DNA of 64,000 nt from Bordetella genomosp. 5 (lineage in GTDB: Bacteria; Pseudomonadota; Gammaproteobacteria; Burkholderiales; Burkholderiaceae_B), in assembly GCF_002261475.1 (NCBI RefSeq), contig NZ_NEVN01000003.1:62001-126000 (forward strand), given 5' to 3'. Each line of letters begins with the position of its first letter. Within the stretch, counting starts at the first letter, position 1. The translations under genes were made by a program, and so were the position numbers. Shown one piece after another: positions 17,872 to 27,445 of this stretch. The notes below the pieces were generated by a model. It had not been told where the DNA came from. It saw nothing but the letters and a program-made list of their open reading frames with translations, and made no database searches.

Positions 17872-19095
17872 ATGAAATTGCATGTGAGCGCTATCGCTGC
17901 AGGGTTGGGCCTGGGCGTCGTTTTGGGAGCGGGACCCGTCGCGGCGGCCGACATGCCGCCGGTCAAGATCGGGGTGCTGACGGATATGTCCGGCACCTAT
18001 GCCGGCATGGGCGGGCCGGGTTCCGTGGCCGCGGCGCAATTGGCGATCGACGATTGCCTGGCCGCCGAATGCAAGGGGATGAAGATCGAGCTGGTGTCGG
18101 CCGACAATCAGAACAAGGCCGACGTCGGCGCGGCCCGTGCGCGCGAATGGTTCGACCGCGACGGCGTCTCGGCCATCGCGGACCTCACCAACTCGGCGGT
18201 GGCGCTGGCCGTGCAGGGCATCGCCCGCGAGAAAAACAAAGTGGTGATGTTCTCCGGTCCGGCCACCACGGCCCTGACCAACAAGGAATGCTCACCCGTC
18301 GGCTTCCACTGGATGTTCGACACCTACTCGCAATCGGCGGGCGGCGCGAAGGCGACCGTGCGCTCGGGCGGCAAGTCCTGGTTCTTCGTGACCGTGGACT
18401 ACGCTTTCGGCCACTCGCTCGAAGCCGATACGGTGAAGGCGGTGAAGTCGTTGGGCGGGACGGTGGCGGGCAGTGTGCGCCATCCGCTGAACGCACCCGA
18501 TTTCGCCTCGTATCTGCTGCAGGCGCAAAGCTCCAAGGCCCAGGTCGTGGCCCTCGCCAACGGCGGGCAGGACACCGTCAATGCCGTCAAGCAGGCGCGC
18601 GAGTTCGGCATCGTGGCCGGTGGCCAGCGTCTTGTCTCGCTGCTGATTTTCCTGTCCGACCTGCGCGCGCTCGGGCTGGATAACGCGCAGGGCCTGTCGT
18701 ATGTCGATGGCTTCTACTGGGACTACGACGACGCGACGCGCGGCTGGTCCGCCCGTTTCGAAAAAGCCTTCCGCGGCCTCAAGCCCACCATGACCCAGGC
18801 CGGCGTGTACTCGAGCGTGCTGCACTACCTGCGCGCCGTGGCCGCCACGCGCAGCACCGACGGCAAGGTCGTGGCCGACAAGATGCGCGAGCTGCCGATC
18901 AAGGATCCGATCATGCGCAATGCCTCGATCCGTCCCGACGGCCGCGTGATCCACGACATGTATCTCTACGAGGTCAAGAAGCCCGCCGACTCGAAGGGCG
19001 GCTGGGATTACTCCAAGCTCGTCGCCACCATTCCCGCGGCCGAGGCTTTCCAGCCGCTCGCCGATTCGACCTGCCCGCTGGTCAAGCAGAACTGA
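17872..19095 (+). CDS. Branched-chain amino acid-type ABC transporter substrate-binding protein
   Basis: 407 residues. A signal peptide (MKLHVSAIAAGLGLGVVLGA, cleavage likely near VAAA-DMPP) precedes a two-lobed type I periplasmic binding fold with PPVKIGVLTDMSGTYAGMGG at the start of the mature protein, typical of LivJ/LivK-like proteins in soil betaproteobacteria. No permease or ATPase gene lies nearby, so it is an orphan that must use a transporter encoded elsewhere. The regulator and operator upstream suggest ligand-dependent control. The next gene is mmsA 93 bp downstream, hinting that the ligand could feed valine or propionyl-type catabolism (inference). The ligand is not predictable. 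Confidence 0.88.
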   Translation: MKLHVSAIAAGLGLGVVLGAGPVAAADMPPVKIGVLTDMSGTYAGMGGPGSVAAAQLAIDDCLAAECKGMKIELVSADNQNKADVGAARAREWFDRDGVSAIADLTNSAVALAVQGIAREKNKVVMFSGPATTALTNKECSPVGFHWMFDTYSQSAGGAKATVRSGGKSWFFVTVDYAFGHSLEADTVKAVKSLGGTVAGSVRHPLNAPDFASYLLQAQSSKAQVVALANGGQDTVNAVKQAREFGIVAGGQRLVSLLIFLSDLRALGLDNAQGLSYVDGFYWDYDDATRGWSARFEKAFRGLKPTMTQAGVYSSVLHYLRAVAATRSTDGKVVADKMRELPIKDPIMRNASIRPDGRVIHDMYLYEVKKPADSKGGWDYSKLVATIPAAEAFQPLADSTCPLVKQN

Positions 19096-19188
19096 GCGTC
19101 ATTCGATTCGTTATCCGGCGGCCCGCGTGGCGGGCCGTCCTCCCATCGCGGCGCGTGCCGCAACACCCTGCAGTCTGAGGAGCAAGCC

Positions 19189-20682
<1,494 letters not shown>

Positions 20683-20708
20683 TCCCGTCCGTCGCGTGAG
20701 GGAATGAT

Positions 20709-20748
20709 GCGCGGGGCCGGACCGGAGGCGGTCCGGCCCCGCGCTTTT
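20709..20748 (+). terminator. Terminator after mmsA
   Basis: A perfect stem of 13 bp or more (GCGGGGCCGGACC / GGTCCGGCCCCGC, loop GGAGGC) is followed by TTTT. Confidence 0.85.
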
Positions 20749-20874
20749 GTACTGGCGTCGGCGCCACGCTCGAGCGCGGCATGGCCGCGGCGGGCACGGC
20801 GCCGCGGCTGCCCGATACACGGAGGGTCCGTCCCGCAATCCTAAGCGTCCCTGCTAAGTAAATGCTTATAAGTT

Positions 20875-20904
20875 ATATAGACTGCGTTCTATATTACCTA
20901 TAAT
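20875..20904 (+). promoter_or_regulatory. cysB promoter with overlapping dyad
   Basis: A consensus TATAAT (-10) lies at 20899-20904. The inverted repeat ATATAG-N8-CTATAT (20875-20894) overlaps the -35 area. This placement fits repression of cysB by its own product, as known in enteric bacteria. The -35 itself is poor. Confidence 0.45.
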
Positions 20905-20929
20905 CAGCTCCTGTCATCAGGGGCCTCAC

Positions 20930-21874
20930 ATGAACCTTCAACAATTCCGCTTTGTGCGGGAGACCATCCGCCGGGACTTCAATCTGACCGAAGCCGCGCG
21001 CATGCTCTACACGTCGCAGCCCGGCGTTTCGAAGGCCATCATCGAGTTCGAAGACGAACTTGGCATCAAGATCTTCGAACGGCACGGCAAGCGGATCAAG
21101 GGTCTGACCAAACCCGGTCTGGCCGTGTCGCAGGTGATCGACCGCATCATGCGCGAAGTCGATAACCTCAAAAAAGTCAGCGATGAATTCGCCCGCCGCG
21201 ACGAAGGCGGGCTGGTGATCGCGTGCACGCACACGCAGGCGCGCTACCTGCTGCCGCGCGTGATCCCCGCGTTCCGCAAGCAATTCCCCAAGGTGCACCT
21301 GTCGCTCGCCGAAGGCAGCCCGTCGCAGCTGGCCGAAATGGTGCTGCACGAACAGGCCGACCTGGCGCTGGCGACCGAGTCGCTCGCGCTGACGCCGGGT
21401 CTGGCGACCTTGCCGGTGTACGCGTGGGAACACACCGTGGTGGTGCGGCCGGATCATCCGCTCGCGGAGCTGACCTCGAGCGCCGCCAAGCGCATCACGC
21501 TGTCGCAGTTGGCCGAATACCCCATCGTGACCTACGACCGCGCCTTCACCGGGCGGACCACGATCGACGAGGTATTCGCCAGCCAGGGAGTGCACCCCGA
21601 CATCGTGCTCGAGGCGATCGACGCCGACGTGATCAAGACCTACGTCGACGTGGGACTGGGCATCGGCATCATCGCCGGGGTCGCCTACGATCCCCGCCGC
21701 GACAGCAACCTGGTGGGCCTGCCGGTCGGCCATCTGTTCGGCACCCACACCACGCGGGTCGGCGTGAAGGCCGGCGTGTTCCTGCGCGACTACGTGTACA
21801 CCTTCCTGGAGATGCTGGCGCCCGCGCTCACCCGCCAGGTCGTGACCGACGCCGTCCAGGGCGTGCCGCGCTGA
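20930..21874 (+). CDS. cysB: LysR-type sulfur regulator CysB
   Basis: 314 residues. MNLQQFRFVRETIRRDFNLTEAARMLYTSQPGVSKAI with RHGKRIKGLTKPG is diagnostic of CysB/Cbl proteins, and the ligand-domain segments ACTHTQARYLLPRV and GVGIGIIAGVAYDP-type residues agree. CysB senses O- or N-acetylserine and sulfate status and activates cysteine biosynthesis and sulfonate use genes. It is monocistronic here, with its own promoter and terminator. No cys genes are adjacent. CysB versus Cbl cannot be fully separated by eye, but the sequence is closer to CysB. Confidence 0.92.
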   Translation: MNLQQFRFVRETIRRDFNLTEAARMLYTSQPGVSKAIIEFEDELGIKIFERHGKRIKGLTKPGLAVSQVIDRIMREVDNLKKVSDEFARRDEGGLVIACTHTQARYLLPRVIPAFRKQFPKVHLSLAEGSPSQLAEMVLHEQADLALATESLALTPGLATLPVYAWEHTVVVRPDHPLAELTSSAAKRITLSQLAEYPIVTYDRAFTGRTTIDEVFASQGVHPDIVLEAIDADVIKTYVDVGLGIGIIAGVAYDPRRDSNLVGLPVGHLFGTHTTRVGVKAGVFLRDYVYTFLEMLAPALTRQVVTDAVQGVPR

Positions 21875-21895
21875 TCGCGGATCCGACGACGAAAG

Positions 21896-21920
21896 CCGCC
21901 CTCAGGGGCGGTTTTTTTTT
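21896..21920 (+). terminator. Terminator after cysB
   Basis: The stem CCGCCC / GGGCGG with loop TCAG is followed by nine T. It begins 22 bp after the cysB stop. Confidence 0.85.
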
Positions 21921-22017
21921 GCTTTATGTCGACATGGGGAGAGGGCGGGGCGCGGGCGTTCCTATGCGTATCGAGGGGGCGATTGAAAGAATTAAATAAG
22001 AATAAGTGTTATTTCGG

Positions 22018-22053
22018 TTGAAGGCATCAATGGGAATCATTATCATTAATTCC
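22018..22053 (+). promoter_or_regulatory. Promoter with overlapping Fur-like box upstream of DUF2325 gene
   Basis: TTGAAG (22018-22023), a 17-bp spacer and TATCAT (22041-22046) form a promoter. Lying across the -10 is the 21-bp element at 22033-22053, whose reverse strand contains AATGATAATGATT, close to the Fur consensus GATAATGAT repeats, with GGAAT/ATTCC ends. Iron-responsive repression is inferred from this overlap. Confidence 0.55.
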
Positions 22054-22078
22054 AATTCAACGACGGACGAGGTTCATC

Positions 22079-22420
22079 ATGGTCGCAGGGCTCAGCGCAG
22101 TAGTGGTGGGTGCCGACAGGCTAGGCAACATCCCGGATTTGCTCCGGGGGCACAACATTTCGATCACGCATCACATCAGCGGCCGCGACCCGTCGCACCA
22201 GAAGAAGACCCTGCAGCTGCCTTCGGGCACGCAACTGGTCATTCTGCTGACCGATTTCCTCGGCCATAACGTCATGAAGACCTTCCGCAATGCGGCCCAG
22301 CGCGGCGGCATTCGCGTCGTCGCTTGTCGACGCTCGGTCTGCAGCATGCAGCAGGCGCTGCAGCAATGCGGACTGTGCGCCAACAGCGCGAACTGCCCCA
22401 ACAAGGGCAAGCCGAACTGA
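22079..22420 (+). CDS. DUF2325 family protein with Cys-rich C-terminus
   Basis: 113 residues. The segments LSAVVVGADRLGNIPDLL, HHISGRDPSHQKK and QLVILLTDFLGHNVMKTFRNAAQR match the small DUF2325 family. This is a Rossmann-like fold of unknown function. The C-terminus has five Cys (ACRRSVCSMQQALQQCGLCANSANC), which could bind a metal or respond to redox. A Fur-like box covers its promoter, so it may be part of the iron response (inference). The start is the ATG after CGAGGTTCATC; the ribosome-binding site is weak (GAGG). Confidence 0.8.
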   Translation: MVAGLSAVVVGADRLGNIPDLLRGHNISITHHISGRDPSHQKKTLQLPSGTQLVILLTDFLGHNVMKTFRNAAQRGGIRVVACRRSVCSMQQALQQCGLCANSANCPNKGKPN

Positions 22421-22588
22421 TCGCCGGGGCGCAGCCCCATCGGGGGAGCGCGCGCACCGCGCCGCATCCACCGCCTCGTCGTCTTATCCTCTTTTGCCGC
22501 CGGAAGGCCAGTACGTCGCTCAGTGCGCGCCCCTTGCCGGGCCGCACGCGGCGCCCGCCCTCGCGGCGGACGCCGTGAGCTGAAGCGG

Positions 22589-22610
22589 CGGCTGAGTCAG
22601 CCGTCTTTTT
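22589..22610 (+). terminator. Rho-independent terminator (first of two)
   Basis: Stem CGGCTG / CAGCCG with loop AGT, followed by TCTTTTT. Confidence 0.6.
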
Positions 22611-22612
22611 GG

Positions 22613-22646
22613 GGCATCGCCGGAAGATTCCGGCGATGCCTTTTTT
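22613..22646 (+). terminator. Strong rho-independent terminator (second of two)
   Basis: A perfect 12-bp stem GGCATCGCCGGA / TCCGGCGATGCC with loop AGAT is followed by six T. It probably ends the DUF2325 transcript. Confidence 0.85.
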
Positions 22647-22656
22647 GTTGTGGGAT

Positions 22657-22840
22657 GCCGTTTTGTCTTGGGACGGCCCAGCGACAGCAGAACGCCCCCA
22701 CGCGGCGCCTTCGGCTTGCTGCCCCCCGAGGGGGCCGTTTTGTCTTGGGACGGCCCAGCGACAGCAGAACGCCCCCATGCGGCGCCTTCGGCTTGCTGCC
22801 CCCCGAGGGGGCCGTTTTTGTCTTGGGACGGCCCAGCGAC
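22657..22840. repeat. Tandem 77-bp repeat, two full copies and a partial third
   Basis: Copies start at 22657, 22734 and 22811, each opening with GCCGTTTT and TCTTGGGACGGCCCAGCGAC. The first two differ at only one position (CACGCGG versus CATGCGG). The third has one extra T and stops after 30 bp, where it runs into the nlpC terminator. Each full unit holds a hairpin-forming CCCCCCGAGGGGG, so the array can fold into repeated GC-rich stems. Confidence 0.85.
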
Positions 22841-22867
22841 AAAAAAGCGCCTCGAGGGCGCTTTTTT
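22841..22867. terminator. Bidirectional terminator at the nlpC 3' end
   Basis: A GCGCC / GGCGC stem is flanked by AAAAAA on the left and TTTTTT on the right, so it can stop transcription from either side. It lies 18 bp beyond the stop of the minus-strand NlpC gene. Confidence 0.8.
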
Positions 22868-22884
22868 GTGGGGCGTGCTGTGCC

Positions 22885-23559
22885 TCAGTTGCGCGAGGCG
22901 CGGGCGGAGGCGAGCAGGGCGCCGTCGATCCGGCGGGCGCCGTTGTAGCGCTTGGACCAGTAGGCCATGGTCATGTTTTCGACGCGGACCACGCCGCCGG
23001 CGCTGGGCGAGTGCACGAAGCGGTCGTCGCCCATGTAGATGCCCACGTGCGAGTAGCGACGGCCGAGTGTGTTGAAGAACACCAGGTCGCCCGGGCGCAG
23101 CTCTTTTTTGTCGATGCTGGTCGACGTGCGGGCCATCTCGGCGGAGTTGCGCGGCAGCTTCACGCCCAGCGAGCGCTCGACCGACCAGACCACGAAGCCG
23201 CTGCAATCGAAGCCGGTGTCGGGCGTGTTGCCGCCGAAGCGATAGCGCACACCCAGCTGATTGAGGGCTTCGGCCACGAGCACGCTGTCGGTGCCGAACG
23301 GCGCCTGGACTTCGCGTTGGCGTTCGCGCTTGAGCTTGTGCGTGACGAGCAGGCCGATCGGATCGTCGGCCGTGGCCACCCAGTCGGTTTCGTAGGGATC
23401 GATCTCGGAGCTGTACGCGAACGAGTTCGTTTTATTCGATGCGGTGCCGGCACAACCCACGAGCCCGGCTACACAACATGCGGCCGCCAGCAGACGCAAG
23501 CTACGCTGCGCGTGGCGGGAGAGGATGTCAGGTAGCGCGAGGGTGGAGTGTCGATGCAT
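22885..23559 (-). CDS. NlpC/P60 (C40) cell-wall peptidase lipoprotein
   Basis: 224 residues. A hydrophobic segment ending in the lipobox LVGC (Cys36) marks a lipoprotein. The C-terminal NlpC/P60 domain has the catalytic Cys119 in GFDCSGFV, His in YSHVGIYMGDD and the third polar position in FVHSPSAGGVV. Family knowledge: such enzymes cleave D-Glu-meso-diaminopimelate or related peptide bonds, as MepS/Spr does, and allow peptidoglycan growth. The leader before the hydrophobic core is long (about 20 residues), so translation may start later, although no better ribosome-binding site is evident. Confidence 0.9.
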   Translation of the reverse strand: MHRHSTLALPDILSRHAQRSLRLLAAACCVAGLVGCAGTASNKTNSFAYSSEIDPYETDWVATADDPIGLLVTHKLKRERQREVQAPFGTDSVLVAEALNQLGVRYRFGGNTPDTGFDCSGFVVWSVERSLGVKLPRNSAEMARTSTSIDKKELRPGDLVFFNTLGRRYSHVGIYMGDDRFVHSPSAGGVVRVENMTMAYWSKRYNGARRIDGALLASARASRN

Positions 23560-23570
23560 GCTCGCCGTAA

Positions 23571-23597
23571 CCAGGGATGTCGGGGACAGTTCCCTGG
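23571..23597. other. Imperfect long hairpin near the nlpC start
   Basis: Arms CCAGGGA and TCCCTGG enclose TGTC/GACA, giving a composite stem 12 bp upstream of the nlpC start codon. It would lie in the nlpC leader. Confidence 0.4.
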
Positions 23598-23630
23598 AGT
23601 GAAAGAAAAATTTTCAAGGAGTTTACCAAA

Positions 23631-23647
23631 CCTATCGTGACGATAGG
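23631..23647. other. Perfect inverted repeat CCTATCG-TGA-CGATAGG
   Basis: Seven-base arms with a 3-nt loop sit in the nlpC/prpE divergent region, 5 bp before a terminator. It is either an operator or the 5' part of a small transcript. Confidence 0.45.
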
Positions 23648-23652
23648 ATGGC

Positions 23653-23679
23653 AAAAAGCACCCTTTCGGTGCGCTTTTT
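23653..23679. terminator. Bidirectional terminator inside the nlpC/prpE divergent region
   Basis: The stem GCACC / GGTGC (loop CTTTC) is flanked by AAAAA and GCTTTTT. A terminator between two divergent genes has no annotated transcript to end. See findings. Confidence 0.55.
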
Positions 23680-23812
23680 AGCGGAATCGTCAGACGGACC
23701 TCGGGGAATCCCCGGGGTCCCGGGGCAAGCCTCATGCAAGCTTTTGCGCTGAGAATCCCCAGAGGTAAAACCGAGTTGCCCGAGAGCTAACGGACCATAC
23801 CAGGAGACTGCA

Positions 23813-25702
23813 ATGAAGAGAACCCGGGATTTCCATTACCGTTCTATTCAGGATAGTAACAATTTTTGGCGCGAGGAAGCGGAACGGATTCACTGGGAGA
23901 AACCTTTCGACGAGGTTCTGGACTTTTCCCGGCCGCCCTTCGCCAAGTGGTTCGTTGGGGGACGTACCAATCTCTGCTACAACGCGGTCGATCGCTGGTT
24001 GCCCCAGCAGGCCGACCGCCCGGCACTCATCTGGGAGTCGACGGAGGTCGACCAGCAGCGGACCTACACGCGCCAGCAGCTGTTCGAGGAGGTCAACGCG
24101 GTCGCGGCGATGCTGCAGTCGCTGGGGGTGGGCGAGGGCGATCGCGTGCTGCTGTACATGCCGATGGTGCCGCAGGCCGTCTTCACGATGCTGGCGTGTG
24201 CGCGCATCGGCGCCGTGCATTCCGTGGTGTTCGGGGGCTTCGCGTCGGTCAATCTGGCGCAGCGCATCGACGACGCGGCGCCCAAGGTGGTGGTGTGCAC
24301 CGACGGCGGCTCGCGCGGCGGCAAGGTGGTGGCCTACAAACCGCTGCTGGACCGGGCGCTCGCACTGGCCAAGAGCCCGCCCGCGCATGTGGTGATGTTC
24401 GACCGGGGGCTGGTGGAGGTCGAGCGGCAGCCCGAGCGCGACCTCGATTACGCGACGCTGCGTGCGCGCCACGAGGGGGCGCGCGTGCCCGTCACCTGGC
24501 TCGAATCGTCCGCGCCGAGCTATATCCTGTACACCTCCGGCACCACCGGCCGGCCCAAAGGCGTGCAACGCGACACGGGCGGCTATGCCGTGGCGCTGGC
24601 CGCCTCGATGGAATACCTGTTCGACGGCGCGCCGGGCGACACCTACTTCTGCACCAGCGACATCGGCTGGGTGGTCGGTCACTCGTACATCGTCTACGGC
24701 CCGCTGATCGGCGGGCAGGCCACCTTGCTCTATGAAGGCACGCCGGTGCGTCCGGATGGCGGCATTCTGTGGCGGCTGGTCGAGCGCTATCGCGTCAATA
24801 CGCTTTTTTCGGCCCCGACCGCGGTGCGGGTGCTCAAGCGCCAGGACCCCGCGCTACTCAAGCAGTACGACCTGTCCTCGCTGCGCGCCGTGTATCTGGC
24901 CGGCGAGCCGCTCGACGAGCCGACCGCCGAGTGGATCTCGCAGGGCCTGGGCAAGCCCATCATCGACAACTACTGGCAGACCGAGTCGGGCTGGCCGATC
25001 CTGTCCGCGCAACCCGGCGTGGAGCGCGTGCCCACGCGCTTCGGCAGTCCGTCGTTCCCGGTGTACGGCTTCGATGTGCGCATCGTGAGCGAGACGGACG
25101 GTCGCGACCTGGGGCCCGACGAGAAAGGGGTGGTGGCCATCGTGCCGCCGCTGCCGCCGGGCGCGATGAGCACGATCTGGGGCGACGACGAGCGTTTCGT
25201 GCAGACCTACTTCACGTCGGTGCCGGGCCGCCAGCTGTATTCCACCTTCGATTGGGGGCGGGTCGACGCCGACGGGTACTGGTTCATTCTCGGACGCACC
25301 GACGACGTGATCAACGTGGCCGGGCACCGCCTCGGAACGCGCGAGATCGAGGAGTCGATCAACAGCCATACGGGCGTGGCGGAATGCGCCGTCGTGGGTG
25401 TGTCCGATAGTTTGAAAGGGCAGGTCGCGATGGCATTCGTGGTGCTAAAGTCGCCCGAGCAGGCGGAGGGCCAGGACCGTGCCACCGCGCTGGAAGGCGA
25501 TATCATGCGGCTGGTGGAAGATCAGCTCGGCGCGGTGGCGCGGCCGGCCCGGATCCGGTTCGTGGGGGCCTTGCCCAAGACACGTTCCGGCAAGGTGCTG
25601 CGGCGCGCGATCGTGGCGGTCTGCGAAGGCCGCGATCCCGGCGATCTCACCACCATCGAAGATCCTGTCGCCCTCGAACACATCAAGGAATCGCTGCAAT
25701 GA
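23813..25702 (+). CDS. prpE: Propionate-CoA ligase PrpE
   Basis: 629 residues of the acetyl-CoA synthetase type. It has the Acs-family N-terminal domain (FWREEAERIHWEKPFDEVLDF), the P-loop ILYTSGTTGRPKG, a YWQTESGWPI A5 motif and ILGRTDDVINVAGHRLGTREIEE in the hinge. The catalytic Lys is in KTRSGKVLRR. The overall pattern (GVQRDTGGYAVALA) is that of PrpE rather than Acs, which is a separate gene at 27646. It makes propionyl-CoA from propionate, ATP and CoA. A GGAG ribosome-binding site precedes the ATG. No prpB/prpC/prpD lies nearby. Its stop overlaps the next gene (ATGA). Confidence 0.92.
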   Translation: MKRTRDFHYRSIQDSNNFWREEAERIHWEKPFDEVLDFSRPPFAKWFVGGRTNLCYNAVDRWLPQQADRPALIWESTEVDQQRTYTRQQLFEEVNAVAAMLQSLGVGEGDRVLLYMPMVPQAVFTMLACARIGAVHSVVFGGFASVNLAQRIDDAAPKVVVCTDGGSRGGKVVAYKPLLDRALALAKSPPAHVVMFDRGLVEVERQPERDLDYATLRARHEGARVPVTWLESSAPSYILYTSGTTGRPKGVQRDTGGYAVALAASMEYLFDGAPGDTYFCTSDIGWVVGHSYIVYGPLIGGQATLLYEGTPVRPDGGILWRLVERYRVNTLFSAPTAVRVLKRQDPALLKQYDLSSLRAVYLAGEPLDEPTAEWISQGLGKPIIDNYWQTESGWPILSAQPGVERVPTRFGSPSFPVYGFDVRIVSETDGRDLGPDEKGVVAIVPPLPPGAMSTIWGDDERFVQTYFTSVPGRQLYSTFDWGRVDADGYWFILGRTDDVINVAGHRLGTREIEESINSHTGVAECAVVGVSDSLKGQVAMAFVVLKSPEQAEGQDRATALEGDIMRLVEDQLGAVARPARIRFVGALPKTRSGKVLRRAIVAVCEGRDPGDLTTIEDPVALEHIKESLQ

Positions 25703-26106
25703 AAACCAAACCCGTGCTGGTCGCGGAAGACGTCAAGAAGATCCTCGCGGCCGCCGAAGCGCATGCGCTGGCCAACAAATGGGCGGTCTCCATCGCCGTG
25801 GTCGACGATGGCGGCCACCTGCTGGGCATGCTGCGCGGTGATGGCGCGGCGCCGATTTCCTCGCACATCGCACCGGCCAAGGCCCGCACCGCGGCACTCG
25901 GCCGCCGCGAGTCGCGCATCTACGAAGAAATCATCAACAACGGCCGTTACTCGTTCCTGTCCGCCCCGTCGATCGAAGGCATGCTCGAAGGCGGCGTGCC
26001 GATTCAGGCCAATGGCGAGACCCTCGGCGCGGTCGGTGTGTCGGGCGTCAAGTCCACCGAAGACGCTGAAATCGCCCGTGCGGGCATCGCGGCGATCGGT
26101 TTGTGA
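25699..26106 (+). CDS. HbpS/GlcG-family (DUF336) heme-binding-type protein
   Basis: 135 residues, the usual length. Family marks are DVKKILAAAEAHALANKWAVSIAVVDDGGHLLGMLR and PIQANGETLGAVGVSGV. The HbpS/GlcG/PduO-C domain binds heme or corrin-like ligands in some members and has no known catalytic role in most. It is overlapped by prpE upstream and by the UMF1 transporter downstream (4 bp each), so the three are co-translated. What it senses or binds here is unknown. A link to propionate or organic-acid use is inferred from context only. Confidence 0.85.
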   Translation: MKTKPVLVAEDVKKILAAAEAHALANKWAVSIAVVDDGGHLLGMLRGDGAAPISSHIAPAKARTAALGRRESRIYEEIINNGRYSFLSAPSIEGMLEGGVPIQANGETLGAVGVSGVKSTEDAEIARAGIAAIGL

Positions 26107-27428
26107 GCCCAACCACCGGCGCGAGTGAGGCGCTGCCCCGCGCGGGCAGCGCGCTCAACCCCGGCGTAACGCGCCGCGAGGTCTGGGCCTGGGCGATGTA
26201 CGACTTCGCCAATTCCGGCTACACCACCGTCATTCTCACGACGGTGTTCAGCACCTATTTCGTCAGCGTGGTGGGGGGCCGGGCGCCCTGGGCCACGCTG
26301 GCCTGGACCGCGGCGCTGTCCGTCTCCTATCTGGCCATCATGCTGACCATGCCCACGCTGGGCGCCCGCGCCGATGCGCGCGCGTCCAAGCGCAGGCTGC
26401 TCTACACCAGCACGCTGGGCTGCGTCCTGGCCACGCTGGTCCTGACCCAGGCCGGGCCGGGCGACGTGTGGCTGGCGCTGGCCGCGATCGCCATCTCCAA
26501 TTACTGCTACTGCGTCGGCGAATCGGTGATAGCCGCGTTCCTGCCCGAGCTGGCGCGTCCCCATGCGCTGGGCCGGGTGTCCGGCTGGGGCTGGAGCTTC
26601 GGCTATTGCGGCGGCATGCTCACGCTCGGCCTGTCGCTGGCGCTGGTCATGTGGGGCGAAGCGCGCGGTCTGGGCGCCACCGATTACGTGCCGTGGGTGA
26701 TCGTGATCACCGCGGTGATGTTCGGCCTGTCGGCATTGCCCTCTTTCTTCTTCCTGCGGGAGCGGGCCGTGCCCCACGCGGCCACGCTGCAGGCGCCCAA
26801 TATGCTGGGCCGTCTGGCGCGCTCGTGGCGCGAAACCGGCGAACACTATCCCGAGTTTCGCGGCCTGTTGTTGTGCGGCGCCTGCTATCAGGCGGGTATT
26901 GCCGTGGTCGTGACGCTGGCCGCCGTGTATGCGGAGCAGGTCATGGGCTTCACGATGCCGCAGATCATGATGCTGGTGTTCACCGTCAACATCGGCGCGG
27001 CGCTCGGTGCCTTCAGCTTCGGTTATGTGCAGGATCGCATCGGCCACAAGCGGGCGCTGGCGATCACGCTTGTCGGCTGGATCGTGATGGTGATCGTCGC
27101 GTATCTCGCCGTCACCGTTGCCGTGTTCTGGGTGGCCGCCGTGCTTGCGGGCTTGTGCATGGGCACGAGCCAGAGCGCCGGGCGCGCCATGACCGGCGCG
27201 CTGGCGCCCGAAGGCCGCCTCGCCGAGTTCTTCGCGCTCTGGACCTTCGCCATTCAGCTGGCCGCTGTCGTGGGGCCGCTCACCTATGGCCTGGTCACCT
27301 GGGTCACCGTGGGCAATCATCGTCTGGCCATCCTGATCACCGGGCTCTTCTTCGTGGGCGGCCTGTTGCTGCTGTCGCGCGTGGATGTCGCTCGCGGTCT
27401 CGCGCGGCGTCACGCGTCGGCGACCTGA
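26103..27428 (+). CDS. UMF1-family MFS transporter
   Basis: 441 residues and about 12 membrane spans. The N-terminal [27 protein letters not shown] is the signature of the UMF1/Atg22-like branch of the major facilitator superfamily, with [14 protein letters not shown] in the middle. Bacterial substrates are unknown; fungal relatives export vacuolar amino acids. The start is a GTG overlapping the upstream stop (GTGA); the first ATG occurs inside the first membrane span and would truncate it. It is the last gene of prpE-hbpS-umf1. Confidence 0.87.
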   Translation: MSPTTGASEALPRAGSALNPGVTRREVWAWAMYDFANSGYTTVILTTVFSTYFVSVVGGRAPWATLAWTAALSVSYLAIMLTMPTLGARADARASKRRLLYTSTLGCVLATLVLTQAGPGDVWLALAAIAISNYCYCVGESVIAAFLPELARPHALGRVSGWGWSFGYCGGMLTLGLSLALVMWGEARGLGATDYVPWVIVITAVMFGLSALPSFFFLRERAVPHAATLQAPNMLGRLARSWRETGEHYPEFRGLLLCGACYQAGIAVVVTLAAVYAEQVMGFTMPQIMMLVFTVNIGAALGAFSFGYVQDRIGHKRALAITLVGWIVMVIVAYLAVTVAVFWVAAVLAGLCMGTSQSAGRAMTGALAPEGRLAEFFALWTFAIQLAAVVGPLTYGLVTWVTVGNHRLAILITGLFFVGGLLLLSRVDVARGLARRHASAT

Positions 27429-27445
27429 AACGCGTATCGCGTTCG

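Larger units (their letters stand above)
22421..22656. other. Intergenic region with two terminators after DUF2325
   Basis: No credible gene is present between the DUF2325 stop and the tandem repeat. The stretch is GC-rich. It holds two intrinsic terminators at 22589-22610 and 22613-22646, listed separately. Confidence 0.5.

Noticed and set aside
23657-23672. GCACC-CTTTC-GGTGC, which resembles an NtrC site
   Set aside because: It is the stem of a terminator flanked by A and T runs and is a single site, so the NtrC reading is less likely.
23648-23740. Short open frame starting ATGGCAAAAAGCACC in the prpE upstream region
   Set aside because: It overlaps the terminator hairpin, has no good ribosome-binding site and no conserved sequence.
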